Shown here one piece after another: positions 1-8,058 of a stretch of 42,513 nt of DNA. Both the position numbers and the translations under genes were made by a program. The DNA is taken from NCBI GenBank assembly GCA_020725675.1, contig DYEP01000018.1:1-42513 (forward strand), in the 5' to 3' direction. The number at the start of each line of letters is the position of its first letter. Position 1 is the first letter of the stretch. The stretch comes from Symbiobacterium sp. (GTDB lineage Bacteria; Bacillota; Sulfobacillia; DUSP01; DYEP01). A model generated the notes under the pieces. That model was not told the DNA's origin and did no database searches. It worked only from the letters and a program-made list of their open reading frames with translations.

Positions 1-741
1 AATCTTAGCACGCTGGAAGGTCTCGCCAATCATTCGGCATCCCAAAGAGTGTGCAACCCAGTGGGCAGGATCGGGGATAACCATGCTGCAAAACTACATC
101 TGGCAACATTGGCTGCTCAGACGGGAGTGGCCGTGGCGAACGCACGGCTTTACGAATCGCTGCGGGAGTCCTATAGAAACGCTGTGCGGGTGCTGGCTGC
201 TGCAGTGGAAGCTAGGGATGTGTACACGGGGGGCCACTCGCTGCGGGTGGCGCACTGGGCGAAGGTCTGTGCTCGTGAGATGGGGCTTACGGAGGAAGAG
301 CAGGAGCACGTTTACCTGGCGGGTCTTTTGCACGACATAGGGAGAATTGGAGTCAGGGAAGAGATTCTTTTGAAGGCCGGGGCGCTTTCTCCGGAGGACA
401 GAAAGGAAATGGAAAGTCACCCCGTTGTGGGGGCCCGGATACTGGAACCGGCAAAGTTTCCCAGGAAAGTAATTGAGGCGGTGCTATACCACCACGAGGA
501 CTACAGAGGCGGTGGTTACCCCAAAGGCATTATTGGTGAAGAGATACCGATTCTGGCACGGATTATTCGGGTGTCGGACGCCTATGATGCTATAACGTCA
601 GAAAGACCTTATCGGAAGGCATACTCGCGTGATTGGGCGACGATGGAACTTCAGCGGTGTATGGGCAAGCAGTTTGACCCCAACGTGGTGCGTGCGTTCT
701 TAGATGTAGTGGAGAGATCAGGAAGGGAGATAGAACTGTAA
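1..741 (+). CDS. GAF/HD-GYP domain protein, probable cyclic-di-GMP phosphodiesterase (5' end outside window)
   Basis: The reading frame is open from base 1, so the gene starts upstream of the window; the GTG at 49 is probably internal. The first ~50 visible residues, ending in a helix with VAVANARLYESL, look like the end of a GAF sensor domain. The rest is an HD-GYP domain: HD pair in LHDIGRIG (about residues 111-112 counted from base 1), HHE near 164-166 and GGYPKG near 171-176. HD-GYP enzymes hydrolyse cyclic di-GMP. The metal ligands look intact, so catalysis is likely, but the sensory input is cut off. It faces the spoIIM gene tail to tail. Confidence 0.85.
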   Translation, partial: NLSTLEGLANHSASQRVCNPVGRIGDNHAAKLHLATLAAQTGVAVANARLYESLRESYRNAVRVLAAAVEARDVYTGGHSLRVAHWAKVCAREMGLTEEEQEHVYLAGLLHDIGRIGVREEILLKAGALSPEDRKEMESHPVVGARILEPAKFPRKVIEAVLYHHEDYRGGGYPKGIIGEEIPILARIIRVSDAYDAITSERPYRKAYSRDWATMELQRCMGKQFDPNVVRAFLDVVERSGREIEL

Positions 742-881
742 TCTGGATTGCCAGTAACACGTTTGATTTAATCACTTCTTGATTGAAATGTCTTGCAAGA
801 GTTCTTCGTTTTTTCGGGGTCGAAAGTCACCTCTTACGGCACTGAAATCGACCCGATCTGTTCTTTTCACATTCACTCGCG

Positions 882-1514
882 TCAGCTGATGTAGCCACTG
901 ACCAGCTTCATGAGCGCCGGTGATATGTACGCCTCGACCATCCCAGCGATGAGAAGCACCGCGGCTGCCATTGCGCACAGTACGGTGTACCGGACGACTT
1001 CCGGCAGCAGCGGCTCCGCACTCCTCCTGTGTCGCACCAGGTACCATGAGAAAGACACAGACCATGCCGCCGCCGCCAGGGCGACAGGCACAGCCAGAAT
1101 ATTCTGGGGGAACACCGATACCGCTGCAAACAGCATCCCCCGCCAGCCCATCTCGAGCGTGAGAAAGCCCACTGTGAACCCGAGAATGAACCCCCTCATG
1201 AATATGACCGCCGCGACCGCAGGCATTCCCACAACGGAAAGCCCAAGTACCCAGAGCAGAGCAGACGTTTTGACATGCGAGAGTGCCACCTGTCCAAACC
1301 CCGGAGACTTCAAGCTGGTGCCCTCCACAAGCCCTCTGACAAAAAGCGAGACATACGAAAAGAGTTCCGCTTTCTGAGTGTAGTCAAGTGATTTCATCGC
1401 CATAGACCCCAGCACGACGCCGACAATGAACACCATTAGTACAAATATGTAAATGCCAGTGTTCTCCCTAAAATTGATGCTCCATCCCGCGCTCGTGGCT
1501 CGTACGTGCCTCAC
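882..1514 (-). CDS. spoIIM: Stage II sporulation protein M
   Basis: This 210-residue protein has several membrane segments and the SpoIIM pattern: an N-terminal transmembrane helix (about residues 22-40), a long middle section, then hydrophobic helices including GFTVGFLTLEMGWRGM. SpoIIM is part of the DMP complex (SpoIID-M-P) that remodels septal peptidoglycan during forespore engulfment, in the mother-cell membrane. The start is GTG at 1514 with a GGGAGGG ribosome site seven bases upstream. In Bacillus subtilis spoIIM sits near a NUDIX gene; here NUDIX and endonuclease Q genes lie on the same strand, with a MATE gene inserted in the opposite direction. A sigma-E-like promoter is listed separately. 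Confidence 0.9.
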   Translation of the reverse strand: MRHVRATSAGWSINFRENTGIYIFVLMVFIVGVVLGSMAMKSLDYTQKAELFSYVSLFVRGLVEGTSLKSPGFGQVALSHVKTSALLWVLGLSVVGMPAVAAVIFMRGFILGFTVGFLTLEMGWRGMLFAAVSVFPQNILAVPVALAAAAWSVSFSWYLVRHRRSAEPLLPEVVRYTVLCAMAAAVLLIAGMVEAYISPALMKLVSGYIS

Positions 1515-1533
1515 ATTGCCACCCTCCCGTACA

Positions 1534-1560
1534 AAGTTATGATTTTCCAGTGCACTTTAT
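1534..1560 (-). promoter_or_regulatory. Candidate sigma-E-type promoter of spoIIM
   Basis: On the minus strand an ATA element (1560-1558), a 16-base spacer and CATAACTT (1541-1534) resemble the sigma-E pattern ATA-N16-18-CATACAAT, matching the CATA and final T of the -10. spoIIM is a sigma-E gene in Bacillus. The predicted start of transcription falls at the edge of the ribosome site, which weakens the call. Confidence 0.3.
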
Positions 1561-1602
1561 GTCTCGCGGGTGTGCATTTACGCGCTCTGTGGGGGATTTT
1601 TG

Positions 1603-1631
1603 TTGCGAACGGATGTTTGCTCTGTTATGAT
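1603..1631 (+). promoter_or_regulatory. Candidate sigma-A promoter of the MATE gene
   Basis: TTGCGA (1603-1608), a 17-base spacer and TATGAT (1626-1631) fit the housekeeping consensus at 4/6 and 5/6. The leader to the MATE start would be about 190 bases. Found by eye. Confidence 0.4.
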
Positions 1632-1828
1632 ATGGGTGTACGTGTGTCTGGGTGCCGTGCCGCCCTTCTCCTGTTTGTGCGGAATCAGACAGTCGGTTCT
1701 GTTACCACCAGGTAAGAACTCCATGTTAGGCAGGAGCACTGAATGTCCATCCAGGTGAATTTGCGAGGCTTCGTCGAACAGAAAAGCGCATTGCCGCAGT
1801 GGCTTCGAAACTAGGAGAGTGACACCAC

Positions 1829-3193
1829 ATGAGCATTGATACGCACCCTGCGCCTGAGTCTTTGGGGCACAGAAGGAATCGCATATTCAAACTGGCGTTT
1901 CCGGCCATCCTCGAGATGTGCCTCCACATGTTCGTCTGGATCGTGGACACGATGTTCATCGGCAGGCTCGGAGCACAGGCGCTGAGTGCGGTGGGACTTG
2001 GATCCAACATATATTTCACCGCTACATGGATACTCGGCGGCATCGCTACCGGCACAGTCGCGCTGGTCGCCCGTCACCACGGTGCAGGCGACTGGAACCG
2101 ATGCCAGCGCTACGCAGGTCATGGCCTCCTTGTCGGACTTCTGCTGGGCATTTTCATCTTGATCGTCGCCTACCCGCTCAAAGGTTGGATCTACGACCTT
2201 GCAGGACTCGAACCGGCGGTGAAAGCGCTAGGCGTCTCGTACATGCGCTTCATTATACCCGGAGCACCTTTTTTGCTCGTCGCGTTCGTCGCGGGTGCTG
2301 CGCTCAGGGGTTCTGGAGATACCCGCACGCCGATGGTAATATGGGGACTTGCAAACGCTACCAACGTATTGTTGGACTACGTTCTTATCTTCGGTGTGGG
2401 ACCATTTCCTGCAATGGGAGCAGCCGGGGCGGGTCTTGCAAGCCTTATCGCACAGGTCATGGCCGCAGTCTTACTCATGCTCCGCCTGACCGGGCCCGGC
2501 GCCTCAAGGCTCCGGTTGTCCGTCTCCTCCGTACGACCGGTTGACGTACGCCTCTTGGGGGAACTTGTATCGTTAAGTATCCCGGCAGGCGCCGAAACGC
2601 TGCTTATGGACGGCGCTAGGGTGTTCAACATGTTTCTTCTGGCAGAGCTTGGTAGCGCTGCGCTGGCCGCAGCACAAGTGGCTATCGCGGCTGAGTCATT
2701 GTCTTTCATGCCAGGTTACGGATTTACCATCGCTGCAACGGTGCTCACAGGGCAGCACCTGGGAGCAGGCAAACCGCGGGAGGCCTCACTGGACGCCAGG
2801 CAGTCGATGTACCTTGCACTTGCCGTGATGAGCTCGGTGGGGGTATGTTTCCTTCTGTTTCCGCGGCCGATTGTAGCATTGTTCACCAACGCCCCCGAGG
2901 TAGTGGTGCTTGCGGCTGCGTGCCTTTGGGTATCCGCCTTCATGCAACCACTCATGGCCGTCACCGAGGTGTTCTGCGGGGTCTTCAGAGGCGCTGGGAA
3001 AACCGCTACAGCTATGTGGGTCTCTGCCATCGGCGCGTGGGGGCTGAGAGTCCCCCTGACGTATGTGGCTATCCGCTTTCTCGGCGCGTCGCTCGCGCAG
3101 GTGTGGTGGGTAATGGTTTTTGACTGGTTGCTTCGAGCGCTTGTATCTTTCTTCTTGTTCTCCAAAAACAGGTGGACCGATTCGAACATATAG
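1829..3193 (+). CDS. MATE family efflux transporter
   Basis: The 454-residue protein is the normal length of a multidrug and toxic compound extrusion (MATE) transporter. It shows two related hydrophobic halves with about twelve membrane segments. The N-terminal half has the family stretch around VDTMFIGRLGAQALSAVGLG (about residues 38-57), and the second half starts near residue 240 with LSIPAGAETLLMDG. MATE proteins export organic cations or drugs using a sodium or proton gradient. The start is ATG with AGGAG eleven bases upstream. It is the only complete plus-strand gene here and separates spoIIM from the endonuclease Q/NUDIX genes. The substrate cannot be predicted. Confidence 0.92.
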   Translation: MSIDTHPAPESLGHRRNRIFKLAFPAILEMCLHMFVWIVDTMFIGRLGAQALSAVGLGSNIYFTATWILGGIATGTVALVARHHGAGDWNRCQRYAGHGLLVGLLLGIFILIVAYPLKGWIYDLAGLEPAVKALGVSYMRFIIPGAPFLLVAFVAGAALRGSGDTRTPMVIWGLANATNVLLDYVLIFGVGPFPAMGAAGAGLASLIAQVMAAVLLMLRLTGPGASRLRLSVSSVRPVDVRLLGELVSLSIPAGAETLLMDGARVFNMFLLAELGSAALAAAQVAIAAESLSFMPGYGFTIAATVLTGQHLGAGKPREASLDARQSMYLALAVMSSVGVCFLLFPRPIVALFTNAPEVVVLAAACLWVSAFMQPLMAVTEVFCGVFRGAGKTATAMWVSAIGAWGLRVPLTYVAIRFLGASLAQVWWVMVFDWLLRALVSFFLFSKNRWTDSNI

Positions 3194-3246
3194 CAGTTGG
3201 TGAGCCGGGTGCTTCTCACAGCTCGTCCGCACTTTGTGTATTTGCA

Positions 3247-4419
3247 TCATTTGTGTGGGTTTATTGACTTTAACCTGCCGTAGATCCCTCCACCCCCTAC
3301 GTCTACGTCCAGCTGCCGTGCCCTCGCTCGCATCACGTACGATGCTGCGCGTACGCCAAGCAGCCGGCGCAGTTCCCCCTCATCCGCTTCATGCAGCACA
3401 TACAATTCGCTGGCCTTCCCGGCAAGACTCTCTATCTTCGCGCGCCCCACTCCCGGTATGAATTGGAGGGGCACCTGGTGGATGTACGGGGTCGTAGGAT
3501 GGAATTTATCCCCCTTGATGAGGTACAGCCTGTCCAGCACTCCCAACACAACGCGGCTACTTGTGCATGATGGGCAGTGTGTCACCGGAGGATCGGTATC
3601 CGCCTTGTGCTGGCAGACTTCGCACCTGGTGCGGTAATACTTCCCGAGCCTTGGGTCAAGCCCGATGTTGGCTTCGATGCAAGATGGGCCCCGCCCGCAT
3701 ATGGTATCCATCACCGCCTCAGCGCTGAACGCCGAAAGTCGCATGACATTGACTTCTCTGCCTATCTTCTCTGGCGAGTGGGCATCTGAGCTGGTGAGCA
3801 TCACTCTGCCCTCGAGTTCCGGTACCCTGGAAGCCATCTCCGCATCCGCACTCAGGCCCAGCTCCACTGCGTGTATCGCCTCAGACCGCGTGAAGGTCTT
3901 CCCTATTCCACCGCTGGAGGCATAGATGCTCCTGAATGGTGTAAACGCATGGGCGGGTACAAGTGTTCCTCCGTGATCCTCCACCGAACGCAGAAGGTCG
4001 TCTGGCGTCACCCTCACACGCTGGCTGCTTAGGTCCGGATTGGCCATATGCCTGCCGAGCCAACGGGAGAACAATACGATACGCTCATTGTACGGAAAAT
4101 AGCATATGAAGTGCGCCGGTCCCTCTGAACAGGCTACCTCAACTTCGCACGCGGGTAGTACCAGTACCCCCTGGTGCCAAATAAGTCCAGCGCGCGTGTT
4201 CGCCATCTTTTCCGTTTCCAGCAACCGCCTGACTTCCTCCTGCACTCGCCGTGAGTGCATGTCTACTATACCAGCGACCTCTACTCCCTTGCGCTCCGCA
4301 CACTGAGTCAGGATTCCGTCCAACGTCATTCTCCGGGTCGATGCCATCTTCACCCATCCAGACGTGGTGTATCCTACGTGGATATGTAGGTCCGCGTACG
4401 CTCTCCGGGCGCTGTTCAT
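3247..4419 (-). CDS. Endonuclease Q-type PHP-domain nuclease
   Basis: The protein has an N-terminal PHP metal-dependent phosphoesterase domain starting with YADLHIHVG (residues 8-16), with further metal ligands in GIVDMHS and SSDAHS. A zinc-ribbon follows (CEVC...CPSC, about residues 276-296), then a helix-hairpin-helix-like tail (FIPGVGRAKIESLAG). This is the architecture of endonuclease Q, which cuts DNA 5' of deaminated bases such as uracil, hypoxanthine and xanthine. In Bacillus a relative lies beside nudF. The ATG overlaps the NUDIX stop codon by four bases, so the two are translationally coupled. Activity is inferred from family membership. Confidence 0.82.
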   Translation of the reverse strand: MNSARRAYADLHIHVGYTTSGWVKMASTRRMTLDGILTQCAERKGVEVAGIVDMHSRRVQEEVRRLLETEKMANTRAGLIWHQGVLVLPACEVEVACSEGPAHFICYFPYNERIVLFSRWLGRHMANPDLSSQRVRVTPDDLLRSVEDHGGTLVPAHAFTPFRSIYASSGGIGKTFTRSEAIHAVELGLSADAEMASRVPELEGRVMLTSSDAHSPEKIGREVNVMRLSAFSAEAVMDTICGRGPSCIEANIGLDPRLGKYYRTRCEVCQHKADTDPPVTHCPSCTSSRVVLGVLDRLYLIKGDKFHPTTPYIHQVPLQFIPGVGRAKIESLAGKASELYVLHEADEGELRRLLGVRAASYVMRARARQLDVDVGGGGIYGRLKSINPHK

Positions 4420-4937
4420 AGCAGACTTGTATACCAGAGCATCGCCACAATTGTCTTGGCGTCCCTGATTTCCCCGTTTCTGATCTTTTCAAGTACCGAC
4501 TCGGGCGAAAACAAACCGACCCTTATTGCCTCGTCTTCTTCAGGTTGTGAGGTCCCTTGTTCCAGCAGGCTTGCGTAAAAGAGATAGATCTTTTCGTCGC
4601 AAAACCCCGGGGTCGAATAGATGCAGCTGAGCTGCCGGACGTTGTGGGCCTTGTAGCCCGTTTCTTCAGCCAGCTCCCTCACCGCACATGCAGCCGGATC
4701 CTCACCAGGCTCGAGCTTGCCAGCCGGGACTTCCCAAAGCGACTCTGCCACAGCGTGCCTGTACTGTCTCACCAGCGCTATGCGGTGTTCTGCATCTACA
4801 GCCAAAATGGCAACTGCACCCGGGTGTTCCACCACCTCCCTGTCGACTCTTCTGCCGCTTTCGGTCTGCACAATGTCGCGCCTCACGTTGACAATCCGAC
4901 CTTTATAAACCCGCTCGGTCTCTATTGTTCTTTCCAT
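4416..4937 (-). CDS. nudF: NUDIX hydrolase, probable ADP-ribose pyrophosphatase
   Basis: This 173-residue protein carries a complete NUDIX box, GKLEPGEDPAACAVRELAEE followed by TGY (about residues 77-99), in a YqkG/NudF-type setting. Such enzymes cut ADP-ribose to AMP and ribose 5-phosphate. An upstream ATG is in frame at 4982, but ATG 4937 is preferred: GGGGAGGAAG lies upstream and MERTIETERVYKGRIV is the usual beginning of the family. The start overlaps the end of the DUF3866 gene by 35 bases and the stop overlaps the endonuclease Q start by four. Substrate specificity is inferred. Confidence 0.88.
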   Translation of the reverse strand: MERTIETERVYKGRIVNVRRDIVQTESGRRVDREVVEHPGAVAILAVDAEHRIALVRQYRHAVAESLWEVPAGKLEPGEDPAACAVRELAEETGYKAHNVRQLSCIYSTPGFCDEKIYLFYASLLEQGTSQPEEDEAIRVGLFSPESVLEKIRNGEIRDAKTIVAMLWYTSLL

Positions 4938-6006
4938 TCGCTCTCTTCCTCCCCATGTTCCCCGCGTACACGCCGGCGGCACACGCAGCCCGGAAAAACC
5001 ATGGCTCCTCTGACGGCCCTCTGCCCATGGTGGATAATTGGTACCCCGAACCGCAGGCTGCTGTCATCGCCTCTTCCCATGGTGCCACAACTGCAGGATG
5101 TCTTGTGCCCGCCCGGGAACGCGCCCACTGCCTTCTTATAGCAGCCGGACATCCCTTCGGGAACACCACAACCACCGGGAGCAGCGTCAGTGCCAGCGCA
5201 GAGAGGGTATGGTGGCTCAGCCCCGTGTGGCGGGCTCGAACATCGCCGGCGTTGATTCTCACGCTGAACACCGGACGTCCCCCGAGCGCACGAGTGGTGT
5301 TCGCTATCATTGCCTGATCCACCCCCGTGTGACCAAACGCTGTTGCCGTCCCCACTATTCCCGGCCCCATGCCAGCGACGATTACGTCCGCCCGGCCCAC
5401 CGCCCTGGCAGCCAGCAGCGCAGAGGCGATGTTCACGGCCTCGTATGTGCCGCCGAACGCGTGCCCCGCAGTTACGCTAAAGTCGATGACCCCGTCTCGT
5501 TCAAGCTGCCTCACTGTTCGGGAAAGGGCGATAGGCAACGCTCCTCCATCGGTCATCACATAACCCACTTTCGCATCCGGCCATGCGTGTCTTACACCAA
5601 ACAGCGCGGGTAGAAGCTGACTGTGCAGTTCAAGCGCTATCACTGGTGTCCCCTCGAGCGACCGGGCTTTGGTCATCACGTCATGATGCGGCGAGGCCTG
5701 CTCCTCCACTGAAAGGCATTTGAACTGAAGCGGCGTGTATCTGAGTTTCATGATGTGTCCCGGTCCTGACAGCGGTTCTGCAGAGGGCGGGAGTTTGGCC
5801 GCTACAAAGTGCACGCCTCCGCTTCCAAGGCCAAGTTCAACAGCGGTAGTATTCAGGATGACTCTATCTCCAGGACTTACATTCCCTGTCAGTTGCTGAA
5901 AGTTGACAGCCTTCTCAAGCTGCCCGAGCACCTCAACAACCAGCTCCTGCGCAGTCCCGCACTGGGTCACCTGTCGTACTGTCGCTGTCCGCCAGCTTAT
6001 ATTCAC
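4903..6006 (-). CDS. DUF3866 family protein of unknown function
   Basis: The 367-residue protein matches my memory of DUF3866, a family of Bacillota and Actinobacteria with no assigned function. A small beta-rich N-terminal part (residues 1-110) is followed by a Rossmann-like core with glycine-rich patches: YVMTDGGALPIALSRTV, VTAGHAFGGTYEAVN and VAGMGPGIVGTATAFGHTG. No signal peptide or clear membrane span is seen. The start is GTG at 6006, with GGAGG ten bases upstream; the nearby ATG is out of frame and meets a stop at once. It is coupled to the NUDIX gene, suggesting nucleotide or cofactor metabolism, but this is only inferred from position. Confidence 0.78.
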   Translation of the reverse strand: MNISWRTATVRQVTQCGTAQELVVEVLGQLEKAVNFQQLTGNVSPGDRVILNTTAVELGLGSGGVHFVAAKLPPSAEPLSGPGHIMKLRYTPLQFKCLSVEEQASPHHDVMTKARSLEGTPVIALELHSQLLPALFGVRHAWPDAKVGYVMTDGGALPIALSRTVRQLERDGVIDFSVTAGHAFGGTYEAVNIASALLAARAVGRADVIVAGMGPGIVGTATAFGHTGVDQAMIANTTRALGGRPVFSVRINAGDVRARHTGLSHHTLSALALTLLPVVVVFPKGCPAAIRRQWARSRAGTRHPAVVAPWEEAMTAACGSGYQLSTMGRGPSEEPWFFRAACAAGVYAGNMGRKRANGKNNRDRAGL

Positions 6007-6033
6007 AGCATTTTGGCCTCCATTTAGTGTAAT

Positions 6034-6059
6034 GCCCCGGTCGCCAGGAGGACCGGGGC
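6034..6059 (-). other. GC-rich inverted repeat between two genes of one operon
   Basis: Nine-base arms (6034-6042 and 6051-6059) flank an eight-base loop just after the stop of the unknown gene and before the DUF3866 ribosome site. No T-run follows on the minus strand, so it is not a canonical terminator. It may stabilise the upstream transcript or attenuate downstream expression. Confidence 0.45.
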
Positions 6060-6067
6060 GGTCTCAC

Positions 6068-6748
6068 TCATCCATCCTTCTTTCGTTTGAGTGGCAGCTT
6101 GGTCAGTTTCCTGTTCACCGCATCGAGTACTGCCCTGACCGCCGATTCGGCCGGATCCCCCCGGGTGAACACCGCCCCGAGCGAGATTTCCTCTCTACCC
6201 CGTGGAGTCAGCAGCACTACCTGAACCAGCGTAACATCGTTCCCCCCCACTTGAGTGGTTTCAAGGCCCTCCAGATTGAACATGTAGCCGTCCCTCAGCA
6301 TGGAGTTGACCGCACTGATTCCTGCATAAGCTGCCAGCCTGCCTGCCTGCCCCTTGAATGCGCTGCCTGCGGATTCCCCCACGTATTCCGTATCAGCATC
6401 TTCAGATCTTACCAGTGTCACTCTGGCGGTCAGGCTATTTCTCTTCATATCATTGGCCACTTCCACACTTCTTATTACCACTCTGGGAGACGCGACCTGG
6501 GCGTTGACACCTGTCAGCTGGGCAACGCTGATCTTCTTGTGGTCTATGGCAATACCCCATTGCGCTGCCAGGGAACTCTCGATGTCCCGCACTACCTGTT
6601 TGGGACTTCTATCCATAGAGGATAGCACGTGGATCTCCTCAATGCCCCCCCAGTCATTCACAACGACTTTGGCCGAGATCACACCCACTAGTCTCGTCAA
6701 GAGCTCCTCAATCTCGCTGACGGTCACCGGTGTTTTCTGTTCGCCCAC
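6068..6748 (-). CDS. Conserved hypothetical protein
   Basis: I recognise the N-terminal style from unnamed clostridial proteins but know no function. The 226-residue protein is soluble and has two parts. Residues 1-80 look like a small alpha/beta domain (VISAKVVVNDWGGIEEIHVL, then SPKQVVRDIESSLAAQWGI). The rest is a second alpha/beta domain with repeated hydrophobic strands (VVIRSVEV, SLTARVTLV, VTLVQVVLLTPRG) and a basic C-terminus. No cysteine cluster, P-loop or membrane helix is visible. The start is GTG with GGGAG just upstream. It follows the 2-oxoacid oxidoreductase genes by 24 bases. Confidence 0.7.
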   Translation of the reverse strand: MGEQKTPVTVSEIEELLTRLVGVISAKVVVNDWGGIEEIHVLSSMDRSPKQVVRDIESSLAAQWGIAIDHKKISVAQLTGVNAQVASPRVVIRSVEVANDMKRNSLTARVTLVRSEDADTEYVGESAGSAFKGQAGRLAAYAGISAVNSMLRDGYMFNLEGLETTQVGGNDVTLVQVVLLTPRGREEISLGAVFTRGDPAESAVRAVLDAVNRKLTKLPLKRKKDG

Positions 6749-6772
6749 GAATCTCCCACCCTCAGTACATAT

Positions 6773-7312
6773 TTATCGGTTTACGTACGATGCGCCCCTG
6801 CGCAACGCTTCCATGTTCATAGGAATCAAATCGTGCCGCCGTTCTGGCAGCGCCTTCTTGAGCGACTTCTCCACAGACTCAAAGGACACAGCGCCCGTCG
6901 CTGCCAGGTAAGCACCAAGCGCAACCATGTTCGCGACTTTCGCAGAACCGACGGCCATCGCCTCGTCGTTGCACGGCACCCTGAGGACTCTGATGTCGCT
7001 CCTTTCCGCTTCCTTGCTGATCAGCGAACTGTTTATAATGAGCAACCCATCGGGCAAAAGCACGCGCTCAAACTTGTCAAGCGACGGTCTGTTCATGACT
7101 ATCACACAGTTCGGCTCGGTAACCACGGGGGAAGCGACCTCTACGTCGGATACGACCACCATACAGTTTGCCGTACCGCCTCGCATTTCAGGGCCGTATG
7201 AAGGGATCCAGCTCACAAATTTGCCCTCCAGCATACCCGCATACGCAAGCAGAGTTCCCATAAGCATAACTCCTTGGCCTCCGAAACCAGCCATAATAAC
7301 CTGGTACGTCAT
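6773..7312 (-). CDS. korC: 2-oxoacid:ferredoxin oxidoreductase, gamma subunit
   Basis: This 179-residue protein has the gamma-subunit signature near its start: VIMAGFGGQGVMLMGTLLA (residues 5-23) and SYGPEMRGGTANC. The gamma subunit completes the alpha-beta-gamma-delta enzyme that oxidatively decarboxylates 2-oxoacids to acyl-CoA and reduces ferredoxin. The ATG at 7312 overlaps the beta-subunit stop by four bases; an upstream in-frame start would lie well inside the beta gene and was rejected. Whether the substrate is 2-oxoglutarate or a branched-chain 2-oxoacid cannot be read directly, but the dehydrogenases upstream favour the latter. Confidence 0.88.
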   Translation of the reverse strand: MTYQVIMAGFGGQGVMLMGTLLAYAGMLEGKFVSWIPSYGPEMRGGTANCMVVVSDVEVASPVVTEPNCVIVMNRPSLDKFERVLLPDGLLIINSSLISKEAERSDIRVLRVPCNDEAMAVGSAKVANMVALGAYLAATGAVSFESVEKSLKKALPERRHDLIPMNMEALRRGASYVNR

Positions 7313-8058
7313 GCTTCCCCCACCTCCCAGTCGCGGAATACCCCGAGCGGGAAGACGGGCATCATTGCGGTTTCCACCCACTTGAGCGCTTCGACGGGGG
7401 TCATTCCCCAATTGGTGGGGCACGTTGAAAGTACCTCAACGAGGGAGAAGCCTTTCCCTTCGAGCTGCGCTGTGAATGCTTTCAGCATGGCCTTCCTGGC
7501 TCTGGCTACAGACTGCGGAGATATGACCGCCACGCGGGCAATGTAAGCCGCTCCTTCCATCGTGGATAGCATCTCGGCTACCCGGATGGGATAGCCTGCC
7601 ACTTCTTGCTGTCTTCCGTATGGAGAAGTGGTGGTCTTCTGACCCACCAGGGTCGTAGGCGCCATCTGCCCACCTGTCATCCCGTAGATAGCGTTGTTTA
7701 CAAAAACCACCGTAATCTTCTCGCCCCTCGCTGCTGCGTGCACAATCTCTGCCGCTCCGATGGAGGCCAGATCCCCGTCACCTTGGTATGTGAATACGAC
7801 GCGATCGGGTAATACCCTTTTGAGCCCGGTGGCCACTGCGGGTGCCCGCCCGTGTGCGGCCTGCACGAAATCAAGGTTGAAGTAGTTATATGCGAACACA
7901 GAGCATCCGACTGGCGATACCCCTATAGTCCTTCCAGCAAGGCCCAGCTCGTCCACGGCCTCTGCTACCAAACGATGAACGATCCCATGCGTGCAACCGG
8001 GGCAGTAATGCTGGGCGGCCTCTGCCAGAGACTTCGGTCTTTCAAAGATCTTACGCAC
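7309..8058 (-). CDS. korB: 2-oxoacid:ferredoxin oxidoreductase, beta subunit (thiamine diphosphate binding)
   Basis: The 249-residue beta subunit has the CPGCTHG cysteine motif (about residues 19-25) and the thiamine diphosphate motif beginning GDGDLASIGAAE and ending NNAIYGMTGGQ (about 93-133). These bind the cofactor and magnesium. The lengths and order alpha-beta-gamma match KorAB/VorBA-type four-subunit enzymes. The GTG start overlaps the alpha stop by eight bases. Confidence 0.92.
   Translation of the reverse strand: MRKIFERPKSLAEAAQHYCPGCTHGIVHRLVAEAVDELGLAGRTIGVSPVGCSVFAYNYFNLDFVQAAHGRAPAVATGLKRVLPDRVVFTYQGDGDLASIGAAEIVHAAARGEKITVVFVNNAIYGMTGGQMAPTTLVGQKTTTSPYGRQQEVAGYPIRVAEMLSTMEGAAYIARVAVISPQSVARARKAMLKAFTAQLEGKGFSLVEVLSTCPTNWGMTPVEALKWVETAMMPVFPLGVFRDWEVGEA

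Larger units (their letters stand above)
1515..1828. other. Divergent intergenic region between spoIIM and the MATE gene
   Basis: This 314-base gap holds the candidate spoIIM promoter at its left end and a candidate housekeeping promoter for the MATE gene in the middle. The two short open frames in it have no ribosome site and no recognisable product. I see no RNA gene or operator palindrome here. Confidence 0.6.

Noticed and set aside
742-881. A bidirectional terminator between the HD-GYP gene and spoIIM
   Set aside because: Only a 7-pair stem with a 25-base loop was found, without a clean T-run, so it is too weak to call.
2716-3250. Long minus-strand open frames opposite the MATE gene
   Set aside because: They have antisense-shadow composition, and the plus-strand MATE frame is clearly coding.
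6034-6059. The GC-rich repeat as an intrinsic terminator
   Set aside because: No T-run follows it on the minus strand, and the next gene starts within 30 bases with its own ribosome site.
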